Part shown: one piece after another, positions 10,807 to 24,105 of the stretch
How the letters are laid out: each line of letters begins with the position of its first letter
Position numbering within the stretch: the first letter of the stretch is position 1
NCBI GenBank assembly: GCA_012845835.1
Contig: JABAKD010000017.1
Location: 4,400,867-4,464,866, forward strand
Source of the DNA: Undaria pinnatifida
Taxonomy: Eukaryota; Sar; Phaeophyceae; Laminariales; Alariaceae
DNA length: 64,000 nucleotides
Reading direction: 5' to 3'
The notes under the pieces: generated by a model
What the model saw: only the letters and a program-made list of their open reading frames with translations
The model's database searches: none
What the model was told of the DNA's origin: nothing
Position numbers and translations under genes: made by a program

Positions 10807-13800
10807 GTGGTGGTGGTGGTGGTGGTGGTGGTACTGCTGCTGGAGGTGTGGTACCGTTCCCTATTCTCGAGAGGTCCAGTAGCGTCGGTACGAGTAGCCT
10901 CTATTTCCCCGTTCGTTTTTCCATGTTTCAGGTTTTGATTGGCATCGTCGGAGACGAGGTTCGTTCGTTCCTTTTTTTGTTTTGATTTCATGACTCTAGT
11001 ACACTAATTCCAAGTAGTTTGGAGCACATTTTTTCTCCTCGTGCATTTTCGGGGATATGTTCAAGCGCTTGGTACGATATCGTATGATACGGAGACCAGA
11101 GCAGGCTGCGAACGATAATCATAGCATGCATGTGCACAACAACCAGATGTAAAACCAGCGAGCAGCAGCAGAGCAGCAGCAGAGCAGCAGCAGCGGGAGC
11201 AGCAACGGAGCCAGAAGCTTGTGTTTTTTTGTGGGGTGTAGATGAATCTCTGTGTCAATGACGGGAGCCACGAGATCACAGGCAGAGCTCTCATCACCAC
11301 CGCGTATATCGTATATAGAGACCCCTCGTATGCACGATTTTTATCGAGAAAGGACTACGAGTACGTAGCCCTCCCGCAGAACATCATACCACCCGGGTTG
11401 TTTCCCCCATGAGCAAAAAAGCAACGATACAGAAGGATCAGTTTTAGATGCTTCAGTCTCTCCCCCCCCGGCGTTCTTGTGCCGGTGAGTCAGTTACCCT
11501 GGTAGGCCTGTTTACAGACGGCCGAACTATGTTGTGCATGTGCGGGACCTCCCTAAGCGGTGTGACTTTGAGACAACGCCAATACCCAGAAACTGCCAAC
11601 CTGCCGACATCCTTGCCCTTGCGGCTCTAGGAGCAGTAGTATGATGCACACGACCAGACTGTACGAGACTAAGCTATGTCTTTCCGTTTCGTTCTCTCTT
11701 CCGCTGCGTAAGGTACCCCCCCGCCTCTGACCCTCTGCTACTGTGTGATAAAAAGCCGAGGTACTGGTTTCGGGCTACAGCAGAAGTAGATTTTCTTATA
11801 TCCCTGGGCAAAGGTGTGTCCTATGCTTCAGCGCATCCATCGGTTGTCGATGGATGTTCTTATTCCCCCGCAAATATTAAAATTTGGCCTACGAGTAAGT
11901 TTCTTTTGAGACGCTCTTTCTTCTGAGAGGGATGGTAGCGTACGTCGGTACACAGCCCCCCCCCCCCCCCCGCCCCCCGCCCGCCGTTCTCCCGATATTC
12001 CGTGTCCTCGCCCTTCCTCACCATCGCCTGTAACCCTCGGCATCAGTCATCCTGCGCGACAAGCGGCCGTGCCCACCCGTTTTTCTTGCAGTGGAAATTT
12101 GGAATTTGCCTCGTCCTCCCTGCCAACCAACCCGCATTTTCGTGGAACCGTATTTTCGGTGCTGTAAGTCCAGAGTAGGCATTGCAACGTTGCAACATCA
12201 CAGCGGTTGGCAGCAGTAACCGCAACAGCAGCAGCAGCAGCAGCAGTCTGCATCACAGCAGCAGCACCACATGAACCCTGGTTTCCCTGGTACCTGATGT
12301 GAGATGTAGTCTTGATCGACCCTTTTAGCAAACAGCATAGACTAGAGCTCTGTAATCAGGTGTTGTCAAGCACCCCGGGTCTCAGGTTACCTCTGGTAGC
12401 ACGAAGTACTTATCAATACTGCTGTATTGAGTAAATCTGTGCTTGCTGGGTACCGGGCCCGCCCATAAGAACGTAACTGACAAGAACATCTGTCCGAATT
12501 TTTTAAACAAGAAAGCCCCCAGCCTTAAAAAACACATCCAAAACCCCAAGTATTACGAAAGTTTGACCCCTTGACCTCGAGTAGGGGCTGTTTGGTGCGG
12601 TGGAGGCGGCCGCGTGATACTCTTATTTCACTCACGACATGGAATGCCTAAAAAGGTAATCGTGCGTGGGCGGAAACTGCGTGTGCACTACCGCCGCATG
12701 TGACGGTGTTTAGCACACCCCCTCCGACGAGCTTCGGATGCCGATTTCTCGACGACCGGTCGAGTCTAAACACCGAGCGACACGTCTCTGGAAATATCTG
12801 GACGACATCCTCCCAAAACCGCCACCGTTGTTATTCGTGCCGCGCTGGTTTTGCAGGAAACCGGGTCAGCATTTCATCCCAGGGGGGGTGTTATACACTA
12901 TCCCAGGGGGGGTGTTATTATCCCAGGGGGGGTGTTTTTATCCCAGGGGGGGTGTTATTATCCAAGGAGGGGTGTTATACACTGCTATGATATACAGTGT
13001 TGTAATAGGAAAACCACCTTCTCGGGGGCCGAAATAAGATCGTGCGCTTTCGCGCGCGCCCAGGTGTAGGACTTGACTCATGTGAGACTGCAGACGGGAA
13101 CATCGACGACGAAAATACTGTACGACGTACTGCTGTGTAGGTGATTACGGTTGGCGATGATAAAATTGGTGTCCGAACGACGACGCGAACAATGCGAATA
13201 CTCGTACGGAGTGGACGGGCGCAGCACGATCCTACTGCTCGTGCTGCTGCTCGCTCACGCTGTGATGATACTGGTAGGCGCTTGATATATATGAGGATAT
13301 CGCTGACCATCGTCGCTTCATTTGGTCCTCACGCTTTGGGTGGAAAGGAAGCCAACATACACACGCACGCATGCATCGGTCCCGAGAGGGACAATATTTG
13401 CGAAAATAGTGTCGTTGTTGTCGTTATCCGGTGTCGCATGCAAGCGAGACAGCAGCGGAAGCGGAGCAAACAGGGTCGTATTCGTAGTGCCACCGTTTAC
13501 TACTGCTGTTGCACTGCTCTGCTGTGCCAGGTATAGTCTAGTCTCTCAAGTCTAGACTGTCAAAACCTAATGTGCCGGGTATATCATGTGTCCCAGGTCG
13601 CTACGAGTACTACTGCCGTAGTACCAGGACCAAGTATAACAGCAGGAAACGAACACGATCACCACCCTGAACGGTTGTGGCGTTGCAGCAGCACCATACA
13701 CCAGACCAGCAAACAGAACTTTCGAGTGGTGTGAAATTCAAATGTCTCCCCTACCACTTGCGACCTCCTGCCGCGACATAGAATTATTTCAACATATGTA

Positions 13801-14650
13801 CATGACGCGGGCAAGCGTATACAAATACGAGCCGCATGGCACTGCTGCTGCAGCAAATACGCGTCTATGATATACTTACACATGGATTCATAAAAGAAAC
13901 AGAACAAAAAAGAATTACGTAATCCTTCCACACCGAATCGCCGTTTTTTGTTTTTGCGCATTCCATCCATAATATTGACACTTCTCTCTCTTTCTCCCCA
14001 CTATCAGGGGCACTAAGCAGGCTCTTGGTCCCCCCCCACCCACTACGGTGGTACATGCCTTCATTTTAATGGCGAGAAGAGTTGAGCCCTTTCTTCCCTC
14101 GTCGACTCGCATGGAATTGCGCCTACCCGCGCCGCTAGGCGCTCTCAGAAGTAGATTGCTTTTCATTTTGCGTATACTACTACTCAAAAGTCGTGATATA
14201 CTCGTCGTATGATCAATGCGTTAGTATGTGTGCAGCAACAGCCGTACCGTACATCATATGTTTACGGTGGGAACAATAATATTGTTGTTGTTGTTTCACA
14301 TTAACTCTGTTCAAACAATACTAAAAAATACCAGCACTCTGCACACAGGTAACTCTGTACACAAGTCATTTGAAGGCAGGTAGTAAATTTTTCCGATCCG
14401 GCCAAATCAACCTGGTCAAGCACAGCATCCATGCCGGCCAAGTCCACCTGCTATGGCTTCACAAGCCACAGCATCCATCCACAGCTCACCCCATAGCCTT
14501 CGGGGGGGGGTTAGGGTTCTTGTCAGGTGGTCGGCGTGAAGGAGCATAGCCAAAGCCTCCCTAACGAGTTACTATTATCAGGCTTCAATAGGGGCTCAAA
14601 AGTACGAATGATATGTAGACTACACGAGTACTCACCCGTAGAATACGTCT
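8441..14650. other. Gene-free, repeat-sprinkled stretch
   Basis: I see no convincing exon. Contents: a family F repeat at about 9035-9095 (shared with 21946-22010, 26300-26360 and 43862-43955); (CTG)n-(GTG)n at about 10755-10840; CAG-rich tracts near 11160-11200 and 12220-12270; a C homopolymer at about 11957-11970; and a 20 bp tandem repeat at 12880-12985. A 190-codon open frame on the minus strand (9967-9395) has no recognisable domain. Confidence 0.6.
12880..12985. repeat. ~20 bp tandem repeat (TCCCAGGGGGGGTGTTAT)n
   Basis: Six head-to-tail units contain TCCCAGGGGGGGTGTT with slightly variable spacers. The G7 runs may favour quadruplex formation on the plus strand. Confidence 0.9.
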
Positions 14651-15234
14651 AATGTATGAATACAGTACAAACGGGGTTTTTCTTCTTTTCCAGGTGTATA
14701 CTTGTATAACAGCTACAAGCGTAGCTGATGCCTGGTACGTTTCCTTATTATTATTTTGTTTTTGTTTTTGTTTTTGTTTTTGTTTATTTCGTATTCTCTC
14801 TTCCAATGTATTTCTGTTGCTGACGTATGTATGTTGTGCCTGTCGTACCCAGTACTAGGGCATGACATTGCGTTGTCGAATGCATTACGATGCATTATCT
14901 CTGTGTCGTAGCTTGTGACCACAGAGCTGATCTTTCTAGGGTGAAGAATCAGTACGGACACTGGGTGTGCTGGATGTCGACGAGTAGAAGAACGGTTTAA
15001 TGTGAAGAACACACACACACGATACGATAAGGTATGATGTGGTATGATAACGTAAGAAAACGACGGACGGCAGGTTATGAAACAAGCTACACGGGCCTTA
15101 TGATGCGGGCATGCGGGCACAGCAAATAGCAGCCATTGAATATTTCCAGGTGTTACACCCATGACAGGACATGACAGAGGGCGTATCGGTGGTATAATAG
15201 AACCCAGATCACACATGTGATGGTACTAAGTACG

Positions 15235-16690
15235 TATAATTATATCCGTATCATATCGTATTCTCTTCAGGTTCATAAATAGCTGTTGAACCTTCCTTCC
15301 TTTTTCTCATCCGTCGTTGGCCAAACCATTCTCTTTCGCTCATCCATTCAATGCTGCTTCTGTTGTTGTTGTTGTCGATCATGATGATGAGATGATCGCT
15401 GTTGTTGTCGTGTATGATATGGCATGATCGTCGTCGTGTTGTCTTTGTCGTTGAGTTGGCGTTTTTGCCTCGCGTTTTCTTCGACTCTCTCCCGCCCATT
15501 TCTTGTTTTGCGTTTTGACAGCAGTGAAACACGTGATACGGACAGCCAACCCTGAAACCTCCCGCCCTAGCCCACAAGGACATCGACACTACAGCAGTAG
15601 TATCATACCTCCAACAGCCACCGTCGCATCACCACAACCACAAGCACAGCACCACAGCAACCACAATGCCCCAACAACGACCACAACCACAACACCCCAG
15701 GACTACTACAACAACCACAACCGCAACAGCAGCAGCATCACAACGAGGGTGGCGTTGGATTTTTTTTCTTGTCTTCTTTTTTTCTCGCACACTTCCACTT
15801 TCCAGCTTCTGAACAAGCCGTGGTCACAGGTGTCGTCCCTTCTTCCCCCCAGTTCTTGCCTTCAATTTTTATCGCGCATAGGGTTTAGCATTTCCACTGC
15901 TCGTCGATTTTTCATCGAGTGTTGCTAACTCACGCTCTCGCGCTTTCCGCAAGTCAATTTGTGCGCAAGAAAAAGTCCCTACGAATTTATACAAGTATGC
16001 ACTCGGGGGGATTCGAACTCACGAAACTGACCTATACCAGGCTCGAGGATAATCTGATACGCCACCGGGGCGACCGGCTACGTATACCAGGTACCAGGCA
16101 TCGTATGATACGACGACGTAAAACAACTACGTATAATTATACCCGTATCATATCATACGCTTTTCATGTCCATAAATAGCTGTTGAACCTTCCTTCCTTT
16201 CTCTCATCCATCGTTGGCCAAACGATTTTCGTTCGTTCATCCATTCAATGCTGTTGTTGTTGTTGTTGTTGTTGTCGGTCATCATGATGATGAGATGATC
16301 GCTGTTGTTGTCGTGTATGATATGGCATGATCGTCGTCGTGTTGTCTTTGTCGTTGAGGTGACTTTCCTGCCTCGCGTTTTCTTCGATTCTCTCCCGCCC
16401 ATTTCTTTTTTTGCGTTTTGACATAAGTGAAACACGTGATACGGACAACCAACCCTGAAACCTCCCGCCCTAGCCCACAAGGACATCGACACTGCAGCAG
16501 TAGTACCATACCTCCAACAACAACCACCATCGCATCACCACAACCACAAGCACAACACCACAGCAACCACAACTGCCCCAACAACGATCGCAATCACAAC
16601 ACCCCAGGACTACTACAACAACCACAACCGCAACAGCAGCAGCATCAAAACGAGGGTGGCGTTGGATATCGTATATCAGCTACCAGGTAT
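15235..16690. repeat. Tandem dimer of a ~590 bp unit, first copy interrupted by a SINE
   Basis: 15235-15758 and 16132-16660 are near-identical direct copies, with the motif AAATAGCTGTTGAACCTTCC near each start and CAACGAGGGTGGCGTTGGAT near each end. In the first copy the SINE at 15759-16075 follows GGCGTTGGAT. In the second copy the sequence runs on uninterrupted, giving an empty site for comparison. Confidence 0.85.
15759..16075 (-). mobile_element. tRNA-derived SINE (family D), full length
   Basis: Read on the minus strand, the element begins GGTCGCCCCGGTGGCG. It carries an A-box-like TGGCGTATCAG and, about 45 nt on, a B-box-like AGTTCGAATCC. A unique body follows (AGCGCGAGAGCGTGAGTTAG, then CACAGGTGTC-type sequence on the plus strand), and it ends in an A-rich tail. 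These are the hallmarks of a Pol III SINE with a tRNA-like head. Confidence 0.8.
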
Positions 16691-17229
16691 CGTTTGATAC
16701 TACGACGTCGTACTGCTCTCTTTTTTTTTCTGTGTAGGACCGATGCATCTAAAGCAAGTTTCAATGTGGAATCAGAATTTCGAATTCTGACATCTCCTTA
16801 TATATTATAATACGTATCGAGCGCCTTTTTCCTGCCCTCCATCCCCCTCTGGCACGGCTTGTCCTATATGCGGGACGGGCAGGCATGCGACGTCCTGCCG
16901 TTTGGTTTTGGTAAATTTCAATGTTGTTGCACGTCGACCCAGATCAACCGACCCCAGACCTACATCCCTAACCCTTACCCTATCCGGCCCTTTGGGGGTC
17001 TCGAGGTCAGCAGGGGCAGTCTCACGGTGGCGTTTTTCCAACAACACCCAGGGCGGCCAAATGGCCACAGCCTCGGCCAATCAGACCAGCGACCTGCAGG
17101 AAGGTGTTAGCGTACCCTTCCTGCATTTAATCGAATCCTTCGATGTGAAAAAAAATGTGTGTAACACCACCACCACCGCCGTGTAAACTAAACGAGCAAT
17201 AGCTTTTGGACGCCTTGTATTGGGTGCAT

Positions 17230-17545
17230 ATTTCTGTGTGGCACGATTTCGATACCAGAAGGAGGGGGGGGTGAGGTTCGTTCGGGGTGCGTTACTTGTT
17301 TTCGATTCTGGGAGCTCGTTGACAGTTGACCCTGTCTATAAAGCGCGAGAGCGGGAGTTAGCAACACTCGACGAAAAATCGTCGAGCAGTGGGATTGCTG
17401 AACCCTATGCGCGATACAAATTGAAGGCAAGAACCGGGGAGAAGGGACGATGCCTGTGGCCACGGCTTGTCCAGAAGCTGGAAAGTGGAAGTGTGAGAAA
17501 AAAATAAAGAAAATAAAAAATAAAAAATAAAATAATAATACTACG
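17230..17545 (+). mobile_element. SINE family D, plus-strand copy with different head
   Basis: It shares the body (GCGCGAGAGCGGGAGTTAGC, ACTCGACGAAAAATCGTCGA) and ends in an A/T-rich tail of AAAATAAA-type repeats. The head differs from the 15.8 kb copy and its B-box is weak (TTTTCGATTCT). Confidence 0.7.
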
Positions 17546-17699
17546 AGCAGTTTTGTACCACCGGTATTTGCCTTGTTAGGACTTGGAGCCCATGTATTGC
17601 AACAAAAAAGCGGTGATTGCGACACCGTCAAGCACGTAGACATCTATCACGGTTCTGCAGGAGTGTCACGCAGTCCCCTACGTCAGTAGAGCTTACCAC

Positions 17700-18850
17700 T
17701 TGTTCGAAGATTCACGTTCATTGGTCCAATCGTGATGTTTCCGATTGTTCAATTGGTCCAACAAAATCACCAAAATTGCACCATGATCGACCCGGACATG
17801 ACGTCGGTATAGGTCACCACTTATTCGAAGCTGCCTTTTGATTGGTCAAATCATGGTGTTTCGGGATGATTTATTGGTTCAACAACAAACGCGAAAAAAT
17901 CCGCGTAGCACCCTGATCGCACCCAGACCTGACACGGGTACGGCTTGCCACTAAGTCGAAGCTGCCCGTTCATTGATTGGTCAAATCATGGCCTTTCGGG
18001 ATGTTGGTCCAACGAAAGCACAACAATGAGCTTAGCACCCTGATCGCACCCAGACCTGACATCGGTAGAGCGTACCACTTACTCGAAGCCGTCCGTTCAT
18101 TGGTCAAATCATATGGTTCGGGATGTTTTATTGGTCCAACAACAAACGCACAAGAATCCACTTACCACCCTGATCGCACCCAGACCTGACATCGGTAGAA
18201 CTTACCACTTATTAGAAGATGCCCATTCATTGGTCAAACTATGGTGTTCGGGATGTTTTATTGGTCCAACGACAAACGCGAAGAAATCCGCTTAGCACCC
18301 TGATCGCACTCAGACCTGACACCGGTACGGCTTGCCACTTATTCGAAGCTACCCGGTCAATGATTGGTCAAATCATGGCCTTTCGGGATGTTTTATTGGT
18401 CCAACGAAAGCACAACCCTGCGCTTAGCACCCTGATCGCACCCAGGCCTGACATCGGTAGAGCGTACCACTTAGTCGAAGCTGTCCGTTCATTGGTCAAA
18501 TCATGATGTTTCGGGATGTTTTATTGGTCCAGCAACAAACGCACAAAATATCCAATTACCACCCTGATGGCACCCAGACCTGACAACGGTAGAACTTACC
18601 ACTTATTAGAAGATGCCATTCATTGGTCAAATTATGGTGTTTCGGGATGTTTTATTGGTCCAACCAAAACGCGAAGAAATCTGCCAAGCTCCCTGATCGC
18701 ACCCAGACGTGACATCGGTAGAGCCTACCACATATTCGAAGCTGCCCGTTCATCGGTCGAATCGTGGTGTTTCGGAATGTTTTATTGGTCCAACAAACGC
18801 GCAAAAATCCGCTCGGCACCGCCGTGATCGCACCCAGACCTGATCCTACC
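17700..18850. repeat. Satellite, ~9 units of ~120 bp
   Basis: Each unit contains TTCATTGGTCAAATCATGGT, TTTTATTGGTCCAACAA, CACCCTGATCGCACCCAGAC and a CCACTTATTCGAAG block. Units differ by point changes and short indels, so this is an old array. ATTGG (inverted CCAAT) occurs twice per unit. No gene seen. Confidence 0.9.
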
Positions 18851-20924
18851 CGGACCTGGGCCCTCCAAACTGACCCGCCTATACCCAACACCACGCGTAT
18901 AGTGAGTTCCTACTAGGTATACATTTTATGCGACCTAAGGCGGTTGGAACTCCCCCTACACACACACGCTCGCAAAAACACCCCCTCCCCCCCAGTACAC
19001 AGCCAGCCGCCGGCAGGGCCCACCGAGCACCCTCATCCCACGCTGGCCGAAGTCGACCTTCGGCGACAGCACATCGAGGGCCGGCAGAGGCCACAGCCAG
19101 CAATCAATTTTTTGTGGAATAAGGGGTATTGAAGCTTCCCCTTGCATTGTCGTTGCACTTCGGATGCACCGCCTACCCCAGCGACCCTGGCTGTTTCGTT
19201 TGGTCCATGCTGTAATTTTTTTTTTTCCCCCGCCTTCGGCGGAAGGCGAAAAATGAAAGCTTAACCAGTTTAGCACCGCAGTCCCGATATGGGGACAACA
19301 CACTTGGAATCAGACGGTGCTTTTTTTGTTGCGGTTTGAAATGGGCTAAGCTCACCACACTTTCACGTATTTTCATACCGGTGCATGTGGTGTGTTAATT
19401 TAACTCAGTTGTATTCGCAACCCAGCGCTAGCTGACGTATCTTCAGTTTCCGCGGTATCGCCAGCGCGAGCTGTCCCTACCGACGGTCACCGGTACTATT
19501 CCAGCAGCGCAAGCTGCCGTTGTATACGGATGCGTGAGTATGTCGACCCGACTTGATCCCTTGGGATCATGTACGGTGGAGGTAGCCACCCGGAATGACA
19601 TCGTTCCGGATAATGCAGGTAATCGTCAGTTTTTTTTTTTTTCTACGCTTTTTCCCCTCTGAATTTCCGTGAGGGGTTGATTAATCGCACAGCAGTGACT
19701 TCGGTCGGTTCCACCGCTATATACGGAATTGGCGGTTGCCATGTAAGAGTTAGCAAGTAACTCGCCTTTTCCCCCAAAAAGAAGCCTCAGGCTCATGCTG
19801 GGTTGTTTCTTGTTTCGCATGACCATACTTTTGACACACTGCTGTACGCCTGCGACACACGCTTTGGGGATCGACTGCTGTACGCTTGCTTGGGAGTAGA
19901 GGTGGGTCGTTTTCGCTTAATATGAAATGGTGTGTGTTGAGATAGAAAGCATGCACAAACACATCCGTCAAATGTTTTATGTTTATACGATGTACATGTC
20001 GGCGTATAATGCGTTCGAACCTCGAGACCCCTTCCTCTTCCTCGGACAAGGCCCAAGAGATCGCCCTTCTTTTTTTCCTTTCCTCCTTTCAGCCTTCTTT
20101 CACTCGTAGCCACCCCCTGCTCTTCGACCACATATATATGCCTATGTATAACACGGTCCTTACTCCTTATTACTTTCTGAAAGCAGCAACCGCGGCGACG
20201 GTTGTAACTGCAGCAGCAGCAGCAGCAGCAGCAGAAGCAGCAGAAGCAGCAGTATCAAGGGCCTGTTCCCGCTATTGCTCTGCGGCGCCGTCCAGGCGCA
20301 AAATAACTGACAATCGGATTGTAGGACGAATACAATCCCATGCCAGGGCTTGGTTTTGGTACGGCAGTAGCCGGCCTGTTTGGGGTTTTCTGTCGTGCAA
20401 GGCGAGTTTTTTTATTGTTTTTTGTTGTGGGACGCCATACATGGAGTGGCTGCCTTATTCTTACGGCGTGATATTTGTCCCACTGCTGCAGCAGCGCCCA
20501 CGCAGGCAGCACCAGCAGAGCAGGTGCCTACTCTTTGCTCTGGCGCAGGTCGAGCCCCGCAAGGTTAACCAGAAGAAGTGGCTCCCTCCCTCGCAAGAGG
20601 CGTATGCCACGGTAGCGGGTGGTCCTGTTTTTTCCTGATGCTCCTCCATTAACCCCTCCATCACTGGAAAGCCGTTTTTTGGGCACAAATAACTTGGAAT
20701 TAGTACAGGGAGGTTTTTTGGGGGGCTCTAAAATCTCTGAATCTCTCGCCCAAAAGCTGCCTTTGTGAAAAAGCATGAGAAAAATTGCCACCCGAACAGC
20801 AGTCCCATGGCCTAGTAATAACGCCAATGACGATGTAAAGCGGAATTGATATTCCAACGATACAGGGTAGGTGTTGCGGTCGTTTGTTTTAGGGGCACCG
20901 TATCATATCCCAAGAAGGTTGAAA
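18851..20924. other. No gene seen; one decayed TTAA MITE
   Basis: The stretch includes A/G-rich, triplet-rich (GCA)n at about 20210-20255 and a decayed family B MITE at about 20649-20740 (left TTAACCCCTCC kept, right TTAA lost). Open frames here are driven by the triplet repeats. Confidence 0.6.
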
Positions 20925-21480
20925 AGAAGAAGAGGTACAGTACCCCTATTGTGGCACGCGTACTATCCCAGAATTTGTATGTCCCAGAAATGTTTTCGCC
21001 AAAAAGAGGTACTGTACCCCTATCATGACATGCGTATTATCTCAGAGTTTGTATGTCCCAGAAATATTTTCGCCAAAAAGAGGTACTGCACCCCTATTGT
21101 GGCACGCGTACTATCCCAGAGTTTGTATGTCCCAGAAATGTGTTCTCCAAAAAGAGGTACTGTACCCCTATCGTGGCACGCGTACTATCCCAGAATTTGT
21201 ATGTCCCAGAAAGGTTTTCGTCAAAAAGAAGTACTGTACCCCTATCGTGGCACGCGTTTTATCCCAGAATTTGTATGTCCCAGAAAGGTTTTCGTCAAAA
21301 AGAGGTACTGTATCCCTATCGTGGCATGCGCACTATCCCAGAATTTTTGTATGTCCTAGAAATGTTTTTGCAAAAAGAGGTGCTGCACCGCTATCGTGGC
21401 ACACGTACTACCTCAGAATTTTTATTCCCAGAAATAGTTTCGCCAAAAAGAGGTACCACACCCCTTTCGTAGCACGCGTT
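20925..21480. repeat. 75 bp minisatellite, 8 units
   Basis: Units begin AAAAAGAGGTACTGTACCCC and continue TATCGTGGCACGCGTACTATC, CCCAGAATTTGTATGTCC, AGAAATGTTTTCGCC. The start of each unit resembles the terminal repeat of MITE family A. The array is open in several frames because the period is divisible by three in most units; this is not taken as a gene. Confidence 0.9.
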
Positions 21481-22230
21481 GCAAGCCCCTGTTATTGCCC
21501 CTGCACAGGAGTATGATAGCTACTCGTCACTGCTCTGAATACCCCGCTGGTAATCTGACAGCAGCACTCGCGCAAAAGCTTGTGAGCTCTGCCGCCGCCA
21601 GATAGTATCCCCTTCAACGCGGGTTGCGCAGTTTTCGTGTGCAGAATGGCTGTAGGCTGGACGTCTATGTAGAAATCGCTCGATTGACCCTGGTGCTAGC
21701 TAGCGCTAAGGGGAGCCACCGAGCTATGTCTTGCGTGAGGACATAGCACAACCCGGAGTGATGGAAGAATCACACACAGCTTGCCAGTGGCCCTAGCCTT
21801 GATTGGAAAGCTGTGTGTGCTGTCTTCACATTAACCCGTTCTTTCTACCCAACGGCATCAGTGCGCGTACCAGTGCACCCAGTGTCGTGCTGATTCTCCA
21901 TCGTAGAGATACACATTCTATAAATTTATATTACACTCGAAGCAGTGAGATCGAAGATTTCGTCGAAACTCGTGTTTGCAAGCTGTGTGCGGTACTCCGA
22001 TCGCGCGTGTTGCTGGGTGTGTGTCCTCATTAAGGATACGGATGGGCGACTCGCCTTAGAACTACAGTGTAGCTTTTACCAGGGTATGTGGCCACAGACT
22101 GTGAGCCAGAGCAAAAAAACAACCGCAAGTAGGCAAGGTGAAGGCAAAGCGAGCTGTGCACTGCTGTTACTTCTTTAAAATAATAATACTTGGTGTCAAT
22201 ACTGCCACAACTACCTCACCTATCACCTAT

Positions 22231-22303
22231 TACCCCCTTTAGAGCCCCCGAACCCCTCCCTATACTAAATCCAAGTAATTTTGTCCCCCAAAACGGTAGG
22301 TGT
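22231..22303. mobile_element. TTAA MITE family B, decayed copy
   Basis: Minus-oriented: CCCCCTTTAGAGCCCCCGAA, then CCCTCCCTATACTAAATCC, then GTCCCCCAAAACGG. The outer TTAA duplications have been lost. Confidence 0.65.
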
Positions 22304-22883
22304 CAACAGCAGTGACTATTGCATGTGTACGTAGACCACACTTGTGTATTCCGAGTTTATTCGCATGTTCTCAGAAATGGTAATATGAATAATATGACAC
22401 CTGCAAGAATTCACCCAGTCTGGGACAGACTGGTGTCATGGCATTTGCATTACACAGCATTCGCGACCGCGCCATGGCGGGCGAAGCGTGATGCGTGGCA
22501 TAAATAGTCCGTCGCGCACGCTCCGCATGATATTTCTTCCTCGTGAGAAGTCGTATGCACTACGATTACCTGTTGTTGTTTGTTGTTGTCGTTGTTCTCA
22601 CATTAGCTCGCGTGATCGAGTCCGTGGTCGCAGGACAGGCGCTAGTCACTCTGGAGTGGAAGAATATTCCAGGAAAAAAATAAAATATAACTTTAGTTGT
22701 TAGCCCTTGAGGAACTGCATGACTGAGGTTGTTGTCGCTGTCGTTCTCACATTACCTTGTCAGCGCCGTGTTTTAGAAATAGAGCGACCTCATAAGCAAC
22801 ACGCACGCGCGCCATACCAATTTTCCTTGTGAGGGGTCGTCCGCGCTACCAGGTACCTGGTAGTACCATTTAACTATTAACCC

Positions 22884-22940
<57 letters not shown>

Positions 22941-23070
22941 TTGTTGTTGTTTTTGTTGTTGTTGGTGTTGGTGTTGGTGTTGGTGTTGGTGTTGGTGTTG
23001 GTGTTGGTGATTGGTGTTGGTGTTGGTGTTGTTGTTGTTGTTGTCGTTGTTGTCGATGTTGCTGTTGTTT
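22884..23070. repeat. (TTG)n / (TTGGTG)n microsatellite
   Basis: A pure TTG run passes into GTTGGT repeats and back. Other TTG tracts lie at 29760-29820 and 57430-57660. Two of the three tracts adjoin a shared ~75 bp repeat (TCACATTAGCTCGCGTGATC type). Confidence 0.95.
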
Positions 23071-23258
23071 TCACGTCACCTCATCACCGCCACAATCTAG
23101 TTGTGGCTACCTAAATTATACATGTGCGGCGTCATTGTGTCAATGCCCTAAGGAAGGGCGTGCTGCAACCAAGTAGTATCGTGCTCAGCGCGTGCCGCAC
23201 TTCGGGTGTTATTTTTCAACCACGCCTAACTAATACCAACCCTAACCCAAACAAAACA

Positions 23259-23412
23259 CCGGTCCAATCGTCCCTTGTCACCGGTCCAATCGTCCCTTGT
23301 CACCGGTCCAATCGTCCCTTGTCACCGGTCCAATCGTCCCTTGTCACCGGTCCAAACGTCCCTTGTCACCGGTCCAATCGTCCCTTGCCACCGGTCCAAT
23401 CGTCCCTTGTTG
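23259..23412. repeat. 22 bp tandem repeat, 7 perfect-length units
   Basis: Seven units of CCGGTCCAATCGTCCCTTGT plus CA follow with no spacer and only a few substitutions. There are no spacers, so this is not a CRISPR array. Confidence 0.95.
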
Positions 23413-24105
23413 ACATCATATCAACGGCACGACGACAACAACATCAACGACACTCAACAACTGTACTTACATTGTTGTTGACGTTGTTGTTGGTCTCACA
23501 GTACCGTGCTGCTGTCATCATGGCTTGTGTTACCTTTCCTTTCTTTCCTATCGATTCCAACTCGTTGCGTAGTGTTTCTTTGTTTTATTCTCTGCTGATG
23601 TTCGCGTTGCGCAACCAACCTTCGCATGAAAATCTTTTCCTCACCCCTCCCCCACCTCCGACCCTTTTGCCGCCCACGCCTCCGCTCATTGAAACCTCCA
23701 CACGACTGCGCCAGGATCGCACAATATCTACTGCTAGCTGCTGCTTCTCATAGGCAGGAGGAATTAGCGGAAAGGAGGGGTCGAAGGGTTTGTTTTATTT
23801 GAGGGCCAGATAGAAGCGACACTGAAAAAAACGCACGCGCCGTTTTGTACGCCAATCATTTTTTAAACGCCACTCTTTTGTAAGGATTGTTGGCACATTG
23901 GGGATTAAAAAGGAGGCGGTGGTCTTTTTTTTCGATTTCCTTCGGTTTTATTTTCACCTTCCTAAGGTGATAACAAAGAACGGGAATTTTAAGACCCGGG
24001 AGGCGGTGTTCCATCGCGTAAACGGGCGGGGCAAGGGGAAAGAGGAGAGCGGAGAAACGCTTACGGGTGAAGCGAGGAACACGGTTTCACAGCCGTGTCT
24101 GTAAC

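Noticed and set aside
16000..16075. Functional tRNA gene on the minus strand
   Set aside because: A and B boxes are present but stems do not pair well, and the same head recurs fused to a SINE body at 44.3 kb.
20871..21516. Overlapping 139-163 codon frames with repeated YYPRICMSQK
   Set aside because: Products of the 75 bp minisatellite; open in three frames at once.
23259..23412. Short regular repeats as a CRISPR array
   Set aside because: Units are contiguous with no spacers, and the context is eukaryotic.
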